A stretch of 64,000 bases of DNA, from contig CM070639.1 in NCBI GenBank assembly GCA_036346255.1, positions 258,001 through 322,000 on the forward strand, written 5' to 3'. The notes under the pieces are model-generated. The model was not told the DNA's origin and did not search any database. It saw only the letters and a program-made list of their open reading frames with translations. Positions 35,335-46,960 of the stretch are shown in pieces (position 1 is the stretch's first letter; the number at the start of each line of letters is the position of its first letter). Both the position numbers and the translations under genes were made by a program. The stretch comes from Ampelocalamus luodianensis. Its lineage: Eukaryota; Streptophyta; Magnoliopsida; Poales; Poaceae.

Positions 35335-38300
35335 CAAGTCTTGGTTTGTATTTCAAATGAAAGAAAATGTGTAGAAATTAAAACTTTTCTTGCATCTTGT
35401 TGTTTTTGAACTTTTCTATAATTCTTGTAAAGGATTTGTGGAATTCAAAAACTTCAATCTTCCAATTGACTAAAGTCAAGACTCTCATTTTTCAATCCTT
35501 CTCAAAATCTTGTGGGCATCCACTGGAAATAATTTTCCTTAGTTCTAGGGATGTTGTGTGACTTCTCTGAAAAATTTCACAATTTTTAGAAATTGTTTGA
35601 AGATTTTAAGAGGCCAGTCAAACCCTAACTCAAAACCTTGAAGAATTTTTAGGGAAATGTGTTGTGCATAAAAACCTCTGAAAATTTTACCCAATGTCAA
35701 TCACAGAGTCAGCAAGCTCTTGTAAAATTTTCAGAAATTTTGGAGTTAGTTTGCTACCTCTAAAAATTCCTCAAATTTTCAGCTATATTTTCAACCCTAA
35801 TTCAGTTCCTGTTTGGGTTGGGTCAGACCCGAACTGTTGGTTTGGCTCAGCTCGTTCTCAGGTTTGGACTTGAGCCACTTTGGCTTTGTGTCACTGACGG
35901 GTGGGCCCTTGCTTGCCTGGTCATCTTCTTCCTTCGGTCGCTCCCGTGCCAGCGTGGCATGACAGGAGGAGGCAGCGCCTTGTCCCCTCCATTGTGTCCT
36001 TCTCAACAGCTCTTTGCCGCTAAGCATTTATTGCGTGCCAGTGCTTTCGCCCCAATGTCTCCTTCCCATGCAGCTCCCATCCCCTCCGTGTCCTTGGCAG
36101 AGCTGTGAACCAAGATGTGGACTAAGCTCACCGTGGAGCTTAACCCTAGCTCAATCCTTCGCTCCCTAGCTATAAATAGTCTTTGAACCTCTCCTTGGAC
36201 CCTTTTCTAGCTTATCTCAGCTTCCTCCCGGGTTGCTTGAGCTCAAACTCAAGAAACCCTAAAACCGCCATTGACGGCCGACAATCAAGCTTCTTCCTCG
36301 CCGGGCTACAAGGGTTCTTTTAGCAATCCTTCCGCGTCACTTTGAGCCTCTCACCTTCTTGTTCATTTCCCCTAATCCTATTTTGGTTTGCATTCACAAG
36401 AATCATCCAATTTGGGGTTTGTTCAAATTCGGCCGAAGTTCATCCCTTTCTTCCTCAACCCCGGTAAGGTGCTCCTCTCTTCAATCCCATACTCATGGAC
36501 CTTCTATGAGCTATATTGAAGCTATCTTGATGACCCGGTCTCGCTCATTTTGCACAGGCCATCTTCTCCACTTCATCTTCTTCAGCGCCTGTTCTGTTCG
36601 TCGTCGCCGGAGCTGTTCCGTCCTCCTTTGGACCCCTCCGGGCTAAGGTAACCTTCTAGTAGCCCCTAGAAGCTTGGCACCTGCTTCTCTGAACCGCTGT
36701 GGAGCTCCCTTTTCGCTTTGGCCATGTTTGTCGTCGTCGTCGTTTTCCAGCTCGCCGACGTTCTGGGCCGGCTCCGCCATTGAAAGTATCCTCAAAGTAT
36801 GCGCAATGTTATTGCGAGCATTTTGTCGCCTTTGGGTTGCACCGCCGTGGCCGGAGTCACCAGCGGCGAACCGGCGAGCGAAACCAAGAGGTACTGAAAT
36901 CCTATTGTCATAAGGTAGACCACCCCTTTGACAATCTTCAGGACCACCTTCTGTCGATCTTGGCCATCCCAGACCTCCTCCGTGCAGATCTGGGCCGTCA
37001 AGACCACCCCTGGTATTTTACTAGGACCACCCCCCGGACCACCCCAAAGACCTCCCCCAAACATCTCCCCAAAGACCTCCCCTAACACCACCCTCAGACC
37101 ACCTTCGGTGTTTTTGCAAAGACCACTCCGTTGGTCTTTTGTAAAGACAACCCTCAAGACCACCCTCGGGGTCCTCTTTGCAAAAGACCACCCCTTGGTT
37201 TTTTATAAAGGAAACGTCTAGGGCCTCTCCTCTTGTAGATCTTAACCTTTGGGACCTCCTAGGTTTAGATCTTGACCGTTCAGGACCTCCCCTCTTTTAG
37301 ATCTTGTCGTTGAGGACCTCTCCATGGCGATCTGAACCGTTCAGGACCTCCCCTCTCGTAGATCTTAACCTTGAAGACCTCCCCGTGGGATCTTGACCGT
37401 TCAGAACCTCCCCATAGAGATCTGAGCCATCCAGGACCTCCCTACTTTTAGATATTAACCTTAGGACCTCCCCTGCAGCTCTGGGCCGTCAGATCTAGAT
37501 CCAACGGTCTATACCTCCTTGCGCGTTCGGAGTTCTAATGTTCCAATCCCATTTGCCGTTCATTTCTAGATTTGCGGCTCAGATCTCGTGAACTTTCGGA
37601 TCTAAACTGTCCCTTTTTAGATCCATGGCCCAGCTTTGGTGCGACATTCGGGAAGTCCGAATGTTCCATCTCTTGTGGACCGTTGGATCTAAATCCAACG
37701 GTGGGCACTGTGTGGCTTGCGTGGGCTGCGCGCGCCGCTGAGTTTCGGTGCGTGTGGGCCGTGGGGATTCAATATCGACGGCCCACGTTTGTCCACGTCT
37801 TTTCCATTGAGATAAGTTTGTTTAATTTCCAGTAAGTTTTAATTGTCAATTGAAAATTGTATTAAACTTCACAATTGCATAACTAATTCATTTTAAATCC
37901 TTTTTGGTTGATTCAAATTTTGGTAGTTCTAGTTTTAAGTAAGTTTAATCTAAAAATGATTGTAAGCTTGTTTCTATTCTAGAAAAATGTGTTAGTAGAT
38001 TCATTTTAGGTTTAACTTTAAATACTGCTCTAAAAATTCAGTTAACATTGAAAAATGCATAAGTTGTTTCCCTGTAGCTCCAAATTTAGTAAACTAAAAT
38101 ATGTTAGAATCCTTTATTAACATAATTTAGTGTAGAATAGGTTTTAATATTGTCTATGCCTCTGAAATTAATCGTGCACTAATGTCATAACTTAGGAAAA
38201 TCATATTAAATTCAATTTAACTCCAAATGGAGTGAACCCAATTTTGCTATTCTTAGAATGTCATTATCTTTCTACCATAAAATATTTATGTTCAAAAGCC

Positions 38301-40230
38301 TTCTAGAAATTTGTGCAATGAACAATAGTAGGGAACTATTAAAATTGAATTTCCAGCCGACTGAAATTGTTTAGGCTATAACTTTTGCATGCTTAGTCCA
38401 AATTGAATCATTCTTGTTCCTAAATTCATTTAAAATCATGCTCTGCCTGCTGTGTAAATTTCATGGATTTTGGGTGATTTTGGATTTTGAATCTTTTTCG
38501 GTGTTCGTCGTTTTTATTGGATTTTCTCGTTCTTGCGATAGGTTCTGAAAAAATTGTTGAGTACGAGAGTGATCCTCTGTAGCAATCAAGTGATCTCCAT
38601 CAAGGCAAGCAGATGTAGCATCATTTGATCATATTGATCCCATTACTTTTAAAGTCTAATAAGTATGCATGCTTCTTTGTATCAAAGTTAATTTTGTCAT
38701 TTATAGGTAGCTAATCCTATTGCATTGCTTCCCTAAAATTGTTCACCCCTGCCAGAAACCTAAGTTAATATTCTCACTGGTGAATTAGAGCCCGGTGAAT
38801 GATTTATGTTCTTTTAATTGTCTTTACGATATGATGCTTAGTTATCGGTAGAATTGGGCGGTTGTTGACTTAGTCGATGACCTTGATTAGACAAAACTTA
38901 TGATTACTTATGTTCAGCACCTTGTGCCTTGTTTATTTGTAAAATCTAAAACTAAAAATAAAATATTTTAGACTTGGGCACATTGGTATGATGGTGTGAT
39001 CTTATGGTGTGACTAGAATGGTGCCCGGGTCATCAAGGACCGAGTTACTTGCGCCATTGATCCAAACAATTTTGCGTGCTAACCACACTAGAGGGATATG
39101 AGACCTCTCTTGACTTAGTACTCTGGGAGGTGTTTATTAATGAGTCGCGTGGTGGGTTGTATATTTGAATATATGCAACATGGGACAAGGACCGGAGGGG
39201 AGCATCCACAACAGCTTGAGCTGGGTCGGTGCATCATACTCTATGTATGGGTCCTTAGTGGGAGCCTATAACGGTTGTCCGCTAGGTGATAACCCCCATA
39301 CGTGCGGCCCTTGATTAGCATAATCTATTGGAAAGCGTCTCGTAGGACTTAACCGTGCCGGCATACATAAGGAGGTGTGCTTAATCTAGAGGCAAAAAGG
39401 CGGTCTGAAGTATGGGTACATTGGTACACCCCTCCAGGGTTAAATCTATTCGAATAGCCTCGTCCTAGGTCATGGACACGCTTGGTTATTTCCCGTAAGA
39501 GCTAGACTCCAACCTTTTAATTAATTAAAACTTGATGTGGGTGGTACGAATGGGTAATTCATGCTATTGTTGTGGTGGCTATTGGGTTAGTCACCTCGAG
39601 GTCGTCTTATTGTTACTACTTATTGTCTCGCTGTTATTTGAACAAATAAAATTCAGATTGTTAAAACTGCCTTCAATCTATCATTATTGCAAATAAAATC
39701 TACTTTATGCTGAAAATAAACTTTTAGCCTTCTCCTTTGATTAAAGCCTGCATGTAGTAATATCTAGGTTTGTTACTCGTAAGTCTTGCGAGTACATTTT
39801 TGTACTCATTTGCTTTGCTTAATTGTTGCAGAGTAAGTTGATCCCCGAGGGATCGACTTTTGTGAGTTTTGTTGTGGTGTGGACGGCTAGCTTGGCGGCC
39901 CAGTCGGATATCCTTGTGGGTGTGTGGCAAACCGGTTGGCTCTTGTTTATAGCCATCTTATGGTATTTTGCTTCCGCTGTTGTTTAGCTCGTTTAGCTTG
40001 TTCTTGGCCGGTTGGCATCCCTTTTGTAATAACGTTACTATGTCTTTTGCTTGTAAAGCTTAAACTTTGGTTCTGTGGGTTGTATGTAATTGATGCAATA
40101 TTTTGTAAAAGGGTGTGTATACTGTAATTCTGGGAAGTATACATTTTCCCGAGGCACGATATATTTTATTTGTCATGCTAGAGTCAATGAAAGACTAAGC
40201 ATTACAAGCTAAATACCCCAGGGTCTCACA
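35335..40230 (+). mobile_element. Solo LTR of a long-LTR Ty3/gypsy element
   Basis: It is 4896 bp, begins TGTAACATCCCAAGTC, ends GGGTCTCACA, and is flanked by a perfect duplication GGCTT (35330-35334, 40231-40235). No gag or pol motif is found inside, so it is a solo LTR left by recombination between the two LTRs, or an element without coding capacity. Long LTRs with a TGTAACA start are typical of grass gypsy families such as Del/Tekay. A related LTR end is at 58247-58478. Its ORFs are short and unsupported. Confidence 0.75.
37000..37500. repeat. Tandem GACCACCCC / TCAGGACCTCCCC repeats in the solo LTR
   Basis: 37000-37205 repeats AAAGACCACCC(T/C) at irregular spacing. 37215-37490 repeats a unit of about 60 bp (AGATCTTGACCGTTCAGGAC and CTCCCC). 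Both look like slippage products. Confidence 0.65.
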
Positions 40231-40235
40231 GGCTT

Positions 40236-40942
40236 GCTTGGTGGCGGCGCGCTTCAAGGCAGCCATGCGGCGGCGCCACCGCCGCTGCGGGTGCCGGTGG
40301 TGCCTCGGTGGCAGCCCCCTTCCTCTCCCCCTTTTTCTTTTTGTGGCGGCCGGGAGCGGGGATGGCTGCGGTCGTGTGCTCTTCGGGCACAGTGCGGCTT
40401 CGCGCCGGAGTCGGCGCCGGGCATGGTGACCATGTGCGCTTCGAGGCGGCCGGTGACCCGGGTGGCGTCAGCTTCAGGCGGAGCGGAGGGGGGAAAACCC
40501 ATGCAGGGGGCGGTGCTGATGGGACCGGTGGCAGCTCCAGGCCAGGATGAGACACCATGATCGGTGATGCCCCAGCTTCAAGCCGGCGGCAGTGGGGGGA
40601 AGGGGTAAGCCCGTGCGGGGGTGCTGACAGGCCATTCGGGGCCGTCGGTTTTACTGTTCATGTATTCGATGTACTGTTCATGCAAAGCGAAGCAATGCAA
40701 TGCTAGACATGCAACGACCTATCGTGCAATCAACATCCACTCTTTCATGTGATCTACCGATCAGTTTGGCTGGCGACTTCAAGTCGGCTTGCGATAGATC
40801 ATAGTGAATTTGCACCGTAGAAAACAATCTAGAAAGCAACAATTGCATAATTGAAAGCGATCTAGAAAACGATTCAATCTACGAGTGTCGTTCATCGACG
40901 GTTACCTTTTCGATGCGAGGAGAGTCGATCGTGCTGATGACG
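40236..40942 (-). other. copia GC-rich leader, part 2
   Basis: It continues the GC-rich block of 34840-35334 up to the 5' LTR. On the minus strand a frame runs from about 40558 with Pro/Ala-rich low-complexity sequence and a KKKKGERKG patch. I recognise no domain. Confidence 0.35.
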
Positions 40943-41214
40943 TGTTGAGGAACCGTCACTGGCGAGTCCAGTCCGAGCGATTACCTCGTAGACAAACTCA
41001 GAATCGTAAGAATAATGCATGAATCACAAGAACAGAATAAGAGATTGAACACAGAAATGTAGGGGGACTTCTTGCTTCTCTTTATTCCTTCATCAAGCGA
41101 TCAACCTTTACAATGACTAGTACCTCCTATTTATAGGCTACAACCCTGCTAGGGTTTGGGATGAGGATCCCACCTTAGGCCAGGACTCCTGGTCCTGGGC
41201 TCGGTTTCTTAACA
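40943..41214 (-). repeat. 5' LTR of the minus-strand copia element
   Basis: 272 bp. Its minus-strand TATA box (41128-41135) would drive the element's transcript. The adjacent sequence inside the element (CGTCATCAGCACG on the minus strand) sits where the primer binding site should be. Confidence 0.85.
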
Positions 41215-41375
41215 ATGTACATGTTTTGGTATAGTATTTTACTATAACAGCCTTACTTTACTATTCACGCGAAGGCAGCTCCCCTCTGCAGCGAATTTCC
41301 TTCCCCTCCCTCCCCTTGGATTTCTTCTCCTTTTCCCCCGTCAGTGTCACCCCAGTCTCCAAACCGTAAATAGAA

Positions 41376-42212
41376 GGGAAAATTAGGTCAGTAACATCGC
41401 GTTAGAGCGTAATTATAGGAATGACACTCCGTTCGTCTCAAGCTGGAAAATAACATCGCGAACATCGAAAAATTAAATAAATGACATCCTGGCTTTTTCC
41501 AAATAAATAAATAAATATAGAAACTGAGCTCAAAAAATTATCAATTTTTTTGTGGAGTCTCCCGACACAGTTTAATTGCTTGTATATTTTTTTTCAAAAC
41601 TTTATACGCTCTAATTTTGTCTCTAAAATTCATTTAAGTATACTGTTTGTAGGAATTTTCTAATATAGAAAATGAGGTCCAAATATTATAAATTTTTTTT
41701 AGGCTCCTTACATAGTGGACTTGATTGTGTATTTTTTCTAGAATTTTACAAAATTAAGAAATACAATTTCATAATGTCCACTGTGTGAGGAGTCTAATAT
41801 TTCATAATGTAAGAACATTATAAAATTATATTAATTAATTTTGTAAAAATTGTAGAAAAATTACACAATCAAGTTGACTATGTAAGGAACCTGGAAAAAA
41901 TTCATAATGTTTGGACCTCATTTTCTATATTAGAAAATTCCTACAAACAGTATACTTAAATGAATTTTAGAGACAAAATTAGAACGCATAAAGTTTTGAA
42001 GAAATACACAAGCAATTAAACTATGTCGGGAGACTCCACAAAAAAATTGATAATTTTTTGAGCTCAGGTTCTATATTTATTTATTTTTGGAAAAAGTAAG
42101 GATGTCATTTATTTAATTTTTCGATATTCGCAATGTTATTTTCTAGTTCGAGACAAACGGAGTGTCATTCCTCTAATTACGCTCTAATTCGATGTTACTG
42201 ACCTAATTTCCC
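41376..42212. mobile_element. Fold-back element, palindromic over its whole length
   Basis: It is 837 bp. The first half is the reverse complement of the second half, from GGGAAAATTAGGTCAGTAAC at the left end to GTTACTGACCTAATTTCCC at the right end, with the centre near 41790. A perfect 7-bp repeat AATAGAA flanks it (41369-41375, 42213-42219) and may be part of a 9-bp duplication. There is no coding capacity. AT-rich inner arms and TIRs taking up the full length are typical of fold-back or MULE-derived MITEs. Confidence 0.85.
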
Positions 42213-42219
42213 AATAGAA

Positions 42220-45200
42220 TAGAATGTACTCTTAAGATGGTCCAACGCCATATGTAGTATTTGACTAAGATCCTATATAATTTATTTGTTTTCTACCAAC
42301 GAGCGAGCGCGTCGTGGTATCTATCGTACACCGGCTCGCACTGAAGAAATGCTAGTACTCGACTAACAGCTACCACTAGTAATCCACAATAGTAAGGCGT
42401 AGTTTGGTATTGTAGCGGTTTTTTATTTAAAAAATCACTTGTTCTTTTTCCTACTTTTGGATATAATTCAAAGCATTTTTTTAAATGTGGCAACAAGTTT
42501 TATTAGAATTAGTGAAAGTTCTCGTCGCTGCCCGAAACCAGTGTTGACTTGTTCTGTTCATGTGGCTAGATCATATGACCACACCAAGTCAAGCCTTTGA
42601 TGGTTTTCCCTTGCATCTTGGTCCTGGGCGGCTAAGAAGTGGCCAATCTTCAAGTTCAAATTGTTGGGAGACAAATCATATATAACTAGAAACCTATGAG
42701 CGCCTTGGCGCACGAAGGTGAACGCAAATATTTGTGTCCAACAAAAAGAGAATTCTGGAAATAGAACTAATGTAGTTCATCAAATGGTATGTCGTGGTAA
42801 ACCATGTCAGGGTCTAAATTCAAATAGTCCATAACCCCACACACTCAAGAGTAGATATGGATACAAAGAAAATTAATTAAGAGAAAAAATGTTGTGTGTA
42901 GGATAGGAATATTAATGTTGTACACAACTATAATATATTGTTCAACTTCAACAATGCTGTTATCTGAGATTGATGGGATCAATTCCCAGGAGAGCTTGAT
43001 GCAAAAAAAAAAACATGTCAATTTCAGGTGAAATCCAAATTGGTGGTGTTTATGAAGAGATAGAGAGTTTACAAAATTTGAAACAAACTAATACTCCACT
43101 GTTTGTTTGGCAATTCATGGAAAAGGTTCATGCATACTACTAAAGGTCTAGACGTCACAAAAAGGTTGTGCAAGTTTATTTACTTGTCTTATAGATGTCT
43201 TTAGAACAACACATTTTCCTTTACTTTGTGAGTCCAGATCAATGTTGCCATCATCCTCAAGATACATTTCCAAAATCTGAAACAGTTGAGAAAATACATA
43301 AGTAGACTTTTGTGGCAAACTGCATCAAAAGTCAAGATTTGTATATTTGACCTGCACAAGACCACAACTTTAAAAGTTCGGTTCTGGTATTCTCGAGGAA
43401 TCAAAGGTCCAAAAGAGCGAAGTTCATGGAAGTCATCAAAAGTTTATGAAAAACACCAATATAAACCAACTCAAATCATTGTACAGTACTAACAATTCAT
43501 GATAACTACCACATAGCCAGTATTACCTCTTTAAAGATGAACTGCCTCCTAGGTAATTTTAAAAAACCGGTCACAAGAAGTGATGAGGATTGCCCCCGCA
43601 TAATGACATACATACCAATAAATGAAGATTCAAAACACTATCACAAGGTTAAAGCTAAACTTAAGGTTCATAATTATACTTTGTTTGAAAGAATACGACT
43701 ACGGCTGTGCTTGTGTGAGTGTAGGTATTATGGATGTCCCAAAAATAATGCAGGCCAACGGGAGGAGAAGGAGGCCGACACAAGAGAGAAGGTCCGCGAT
43801 GGAAGAGCAAAAGGGAGCCCATCAAAAGAGAGGAGGCCCAATGCAAGGAGCAAAGCCCACCTACGTGACCAAGGCCCAAACTGCATAAAGCCCAAGATAT
43901 GAATAGTGTTTGGCATGAACGGTGTACTTGAACAGTGCATGCATGAATATTACCACCATGAACAGCAAACCCGAATAGCCCCTAGGATGAGACTATATAT
44001 TGAGGGGTAGACCCCCATTGTAAAGGAGACCATGTTTAATAAAAAAGATAGCAGATTGCTCTTGTTTCTTCCAAGTATGGCCGAACCAACTTGAGAGGAA
44101 TTGGGAGTTCCAAAAATCAAGATCGTTCAACCTTTCTGCTGGGAATTGGGAGCACGATAGGGCTTCGCTTGGTGATCGTGAAGTCCAACGCGTGTGTTCT
44201 TGCGAATTAAAGAGTGTTCGACCTTGCATTGGCAACGGAGGATCACTACGATTCGAGAGGCTACACGTGAGTATCTTGATCCTACGTTGAGAAGATCGGG
44301 CGACCTCGTATCAAGAAGTATAATAGGGAAATCGACGTGCACATTATGTAGAGGGAGAGGAGCTATTTGTGTATTTTGTAGGTCATGTATTCGTTGAAAC
44401 TAAAACCTACGACATATAATCCGTGAACTTGGTACACATAAAGCCCAAAATTATAACATGTGAGGTGTAAGGCTAGTATGCAGAAAATACTAAGCTAGCA
44501 CGCAGAATCGACAAGCCTGATAAAACAACTCATATGTAGATGCAGACAAGTTATTGGAAAAGAGGAATAAACCCTTACAACAAAAAAAGACCAAAATGAC
44601 AGATTGACTGCATAAAGATACTGATACAAAGATAAACTTGTGCACATACTTGAGAGGCAAACATCTTCAACATAGGGCTTGAATAAAAACTCTCATAAAA
44701 GGTCGGACCCAAATATGTAGAAATATCTTGTCACTGCAGCATGATATGCCAAACAATAAGTGTAGATGATTTCATACTATCTGATGAAATGAATATATCG
44801 ATACTATTTATGGAAGCATACCAGTAGCTGTCACCACATTAGAGAAGCATATTGGCATAAAAAATGCAAATGAAATTGCAAGTTTATGTAAGCAAAGTAG
44901 AACACAAACTGTATGCCATAGTTATTCAGTCGAAAGAATCTTAAACCTGAAAATAGAGATAAAAGTATAAGCAAAACACTTCCAATTTATAACAGTTTCA
45001 TGATACTCCTCCTTTCCGTATCAAATAAAATTAGCACAATGTTTAAATATATTATGATTAAGCCAAACCAAGAATCAACAAAAATGGGTGAAATGTCAAT
45101 CCTTAAGTGACCGAAACCACTTTAAGTCATTCTTAGTTTTATTTTGGATGATCATAAAGTACATCTCTAGTACAAAAGTATTATCTTATCGCAAATAGAA

Positions 45201-46072
45201 CCAAATAGCATGAAGGACAACACATAAAGCAGTGACAGAAGAAGAAAATAACAATAGGATGATATAGTCCAATAAGGCAAATCTCCAAGAACATGCATCT
45301 TCATCATAATCCTTAGCTTGTTTTGTTTCTAGTACACAAGGTTGGTCAAAATTACCTGCACCATCAATTAATTCTGTTAAGTTATAAAAAAAACTTGCTA
45401 TCACATTTCTTTGCTTGTAAAAGTGACACAGAAGATATGCCAGGCTGTTCAGGTTGATGATGAAGGCTAAAACAAATGTTGTTCCTTCACTATGAACAAA
45501 GCCTAAAAAAATGCTTCCAAATATATGGACTATGCTAAGTTCTTAACCTGACCTTTTAGTGCTTGTTGCCCACCCAAGTATAGAAACCAATGGTTGTCAG
45601 TTTGTAACTGTTACTACTGTGTTGATCCACGAGCAAGCGAAATCACACAATATTTTGTACTATCAATGTGTCGAAACTACTCACAGCCGGAAGCAAGGAG
45701 GAAATAAGTCAAATTTCACATAGGTTGAAGAGAGAGCAAGACTTAAGAACCACATCAGAATTAACTAACAACAAAAAGGTACAAATGTGGAACCATATAA
45801 GCATGCACATGGAAAAAGCATACAACAAGAAATGAAAATGACAAGGAAATATACCTTATACTGACTTGCACGTCGTTCTTTTTTTCCCTATAGACATCTT
45901 TATCCTTGATAGCATTAACTGCATTCTGGCCTAATTCATAACAATCGTGTATATCTGGATCATCTTCCTGGTCCACAAATATTTCATCTTCCACAGTACT
46001 GAAAATTTAGTGTAAGACAACTCAAGATACATATAAATTATTGTGAAGGAAACCGTGGGTACCTTCCAAATG
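42220..46072. other. AT-rich, possibly intronic host sequence
   Basis: No complete gene is supported. Weak exon-like pieces on the minus strand are 43196-43279 (bounded by TTTCAG and GTAAAT; ILEMYLEDDGNIDLDSQ), about 45186-45360 (DYDEDACSWRFALLDY with a membrane-like end) and about 45866-46006 (TVEDEIFVDQEDDPDIHDC). None matches a family I recognise. 45006-45180 starts TACTCCTCCTTTCCGTATCA and may be a Stowaway-like relic. Confidence 0.3.
43725..44415 (+). repeat. LTR-like fragment
   Basis: It runs from ATGGATGTCCCAAAA to CCTACGACA, with a TATATATTGAGGGG box near 43992 and TTTAATAAAAAAG downstream, the layout of an LTR promoter and poly(A) signal. No partner LTR or target duplication was found. 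Confidence 0.3.
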
Positions 46073-46077
46073 GGAGC

Positions 46078-46548
46078 TGTCGTAGGGGCGCCCCACCGGT
46101 CCCACGACCCGGTGAAGCATAGATCCCCCGAAAGTCTCCCCAAAGACCTACCCGAAGGCCCCCCGAAGGGGTCCCGAGGACCCTCCGGGGGAGCCTTGAA
46201 GACCCTCCGAAGGAGCCCCAAAGACCCATCGAAGGGTCGCGAAGACCCTCCGAAGGCTCCCGAAGACCCTCCGAAGTTATCCCGAAGACCCTCCGGAGTA
46301 GTCCCGAAGACCCTCCGAAGGAACCCCAAAGACCCTCCGAAGAGGCCAGCGAAGGGCCTCAAGGGGTCATCTCTGCGGGGGATACAAGAGCAACAGGAAC
46401 GGTGGACCGGGTGCACTCCCCAGATAGGCTACATCTAGGAAGACACACCGTGACCAGAGGCTACATGTAGGGCGTATAAAAGCCCCTATAGCCCCTACAG
46501 TTACAGTACTTTCCTAGGGGTACAAATGTAAATTTAGATGCCCCGCAG
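46078..46548 (+). repeat. Left LTR, truncated
   Basis: It aligns with 51334-51805 (GGGG.GCCCCAC...CCGAAGACCCTCCGAAGG...GGGGTACAAATGTAAATTTAGATGCC). Similarity stops near 46548. 46549-46960 is unassigned sequence before the 3' end of the antisense gene. It contains an imperfect 24-bp tandem repeat of CCGAAGACCCTCCGAAGGAGCC. Confidence 0.75.
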
Positions 46549-46960
46549 AGGGAGCAGGGTCCCGCAGGGCAGGGTGCTTGAACAACCACCATTCACCCTG
46601 TACACACGAGGCCCAAGTTCAAGCAAGCGAGCCACACACAATCACATTCCAAGACATTTTCATTCAATAGCGGAGGATCTTACACAAAAAGAGGTTCCCC
46701 TCTTAAAAATCACCCCTTACAATGAGCAAAAGGGGAGCGGGAAAAGCAAAGAAAATCAAAGCAAACACCTACACTAACGGTGATGGGCTAAAAAAAGAGT
46801 TCATCAGGCAAGCGGAGGGTCACACCTTGTCATGTTGGGTGGACCCCTGCTTGTCGGCCCCCGCATCCTCCACCGATGTCCCCGCCGGGGCCTTCCCTTT
46901 CTCCCACTGCGCCTGCACCGCCCGGAAGGATTCCTTCGCATCATTGTGGCCGCATGGGGC

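Larger units (their letters stand above)
29160..41214 (-). mobile_element. Ty1/copia element, minus strand, with a nested solo LTR
   Basis: Two 272-bp LTRs (29160-29431 and 40943-41214; TGTTGAGGAACCGTC...GGTTTCTTAACA) are roughly 90% identical by eye. They are flanked by a perfect 5-bp duplication ATGTA (29155-29159, 41215-41219). The internal genes run on the minus strand. The purine tract GCCCAAGGGGGAG directly precedes the 3' LTR, as expected of a polypurine tract. Removing the 4.9-kb solo LTR leaves an element of about 7.2 kb. It sits in sequence upstream of MAP70, beyond the MULE. Confidence 0.88.

Noticed and set aside
34845..35360. Long overlapping frames on both strands
   Set aside because: High GC removes stops in several frames at once; no motif in any of them.
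42400..42520. Possible MITE end (AAGGCGTAGTTTGGTATTG)
   Set aside because: It resembles a Tourist/hAT-like start, but no inverted partner was found nearby.
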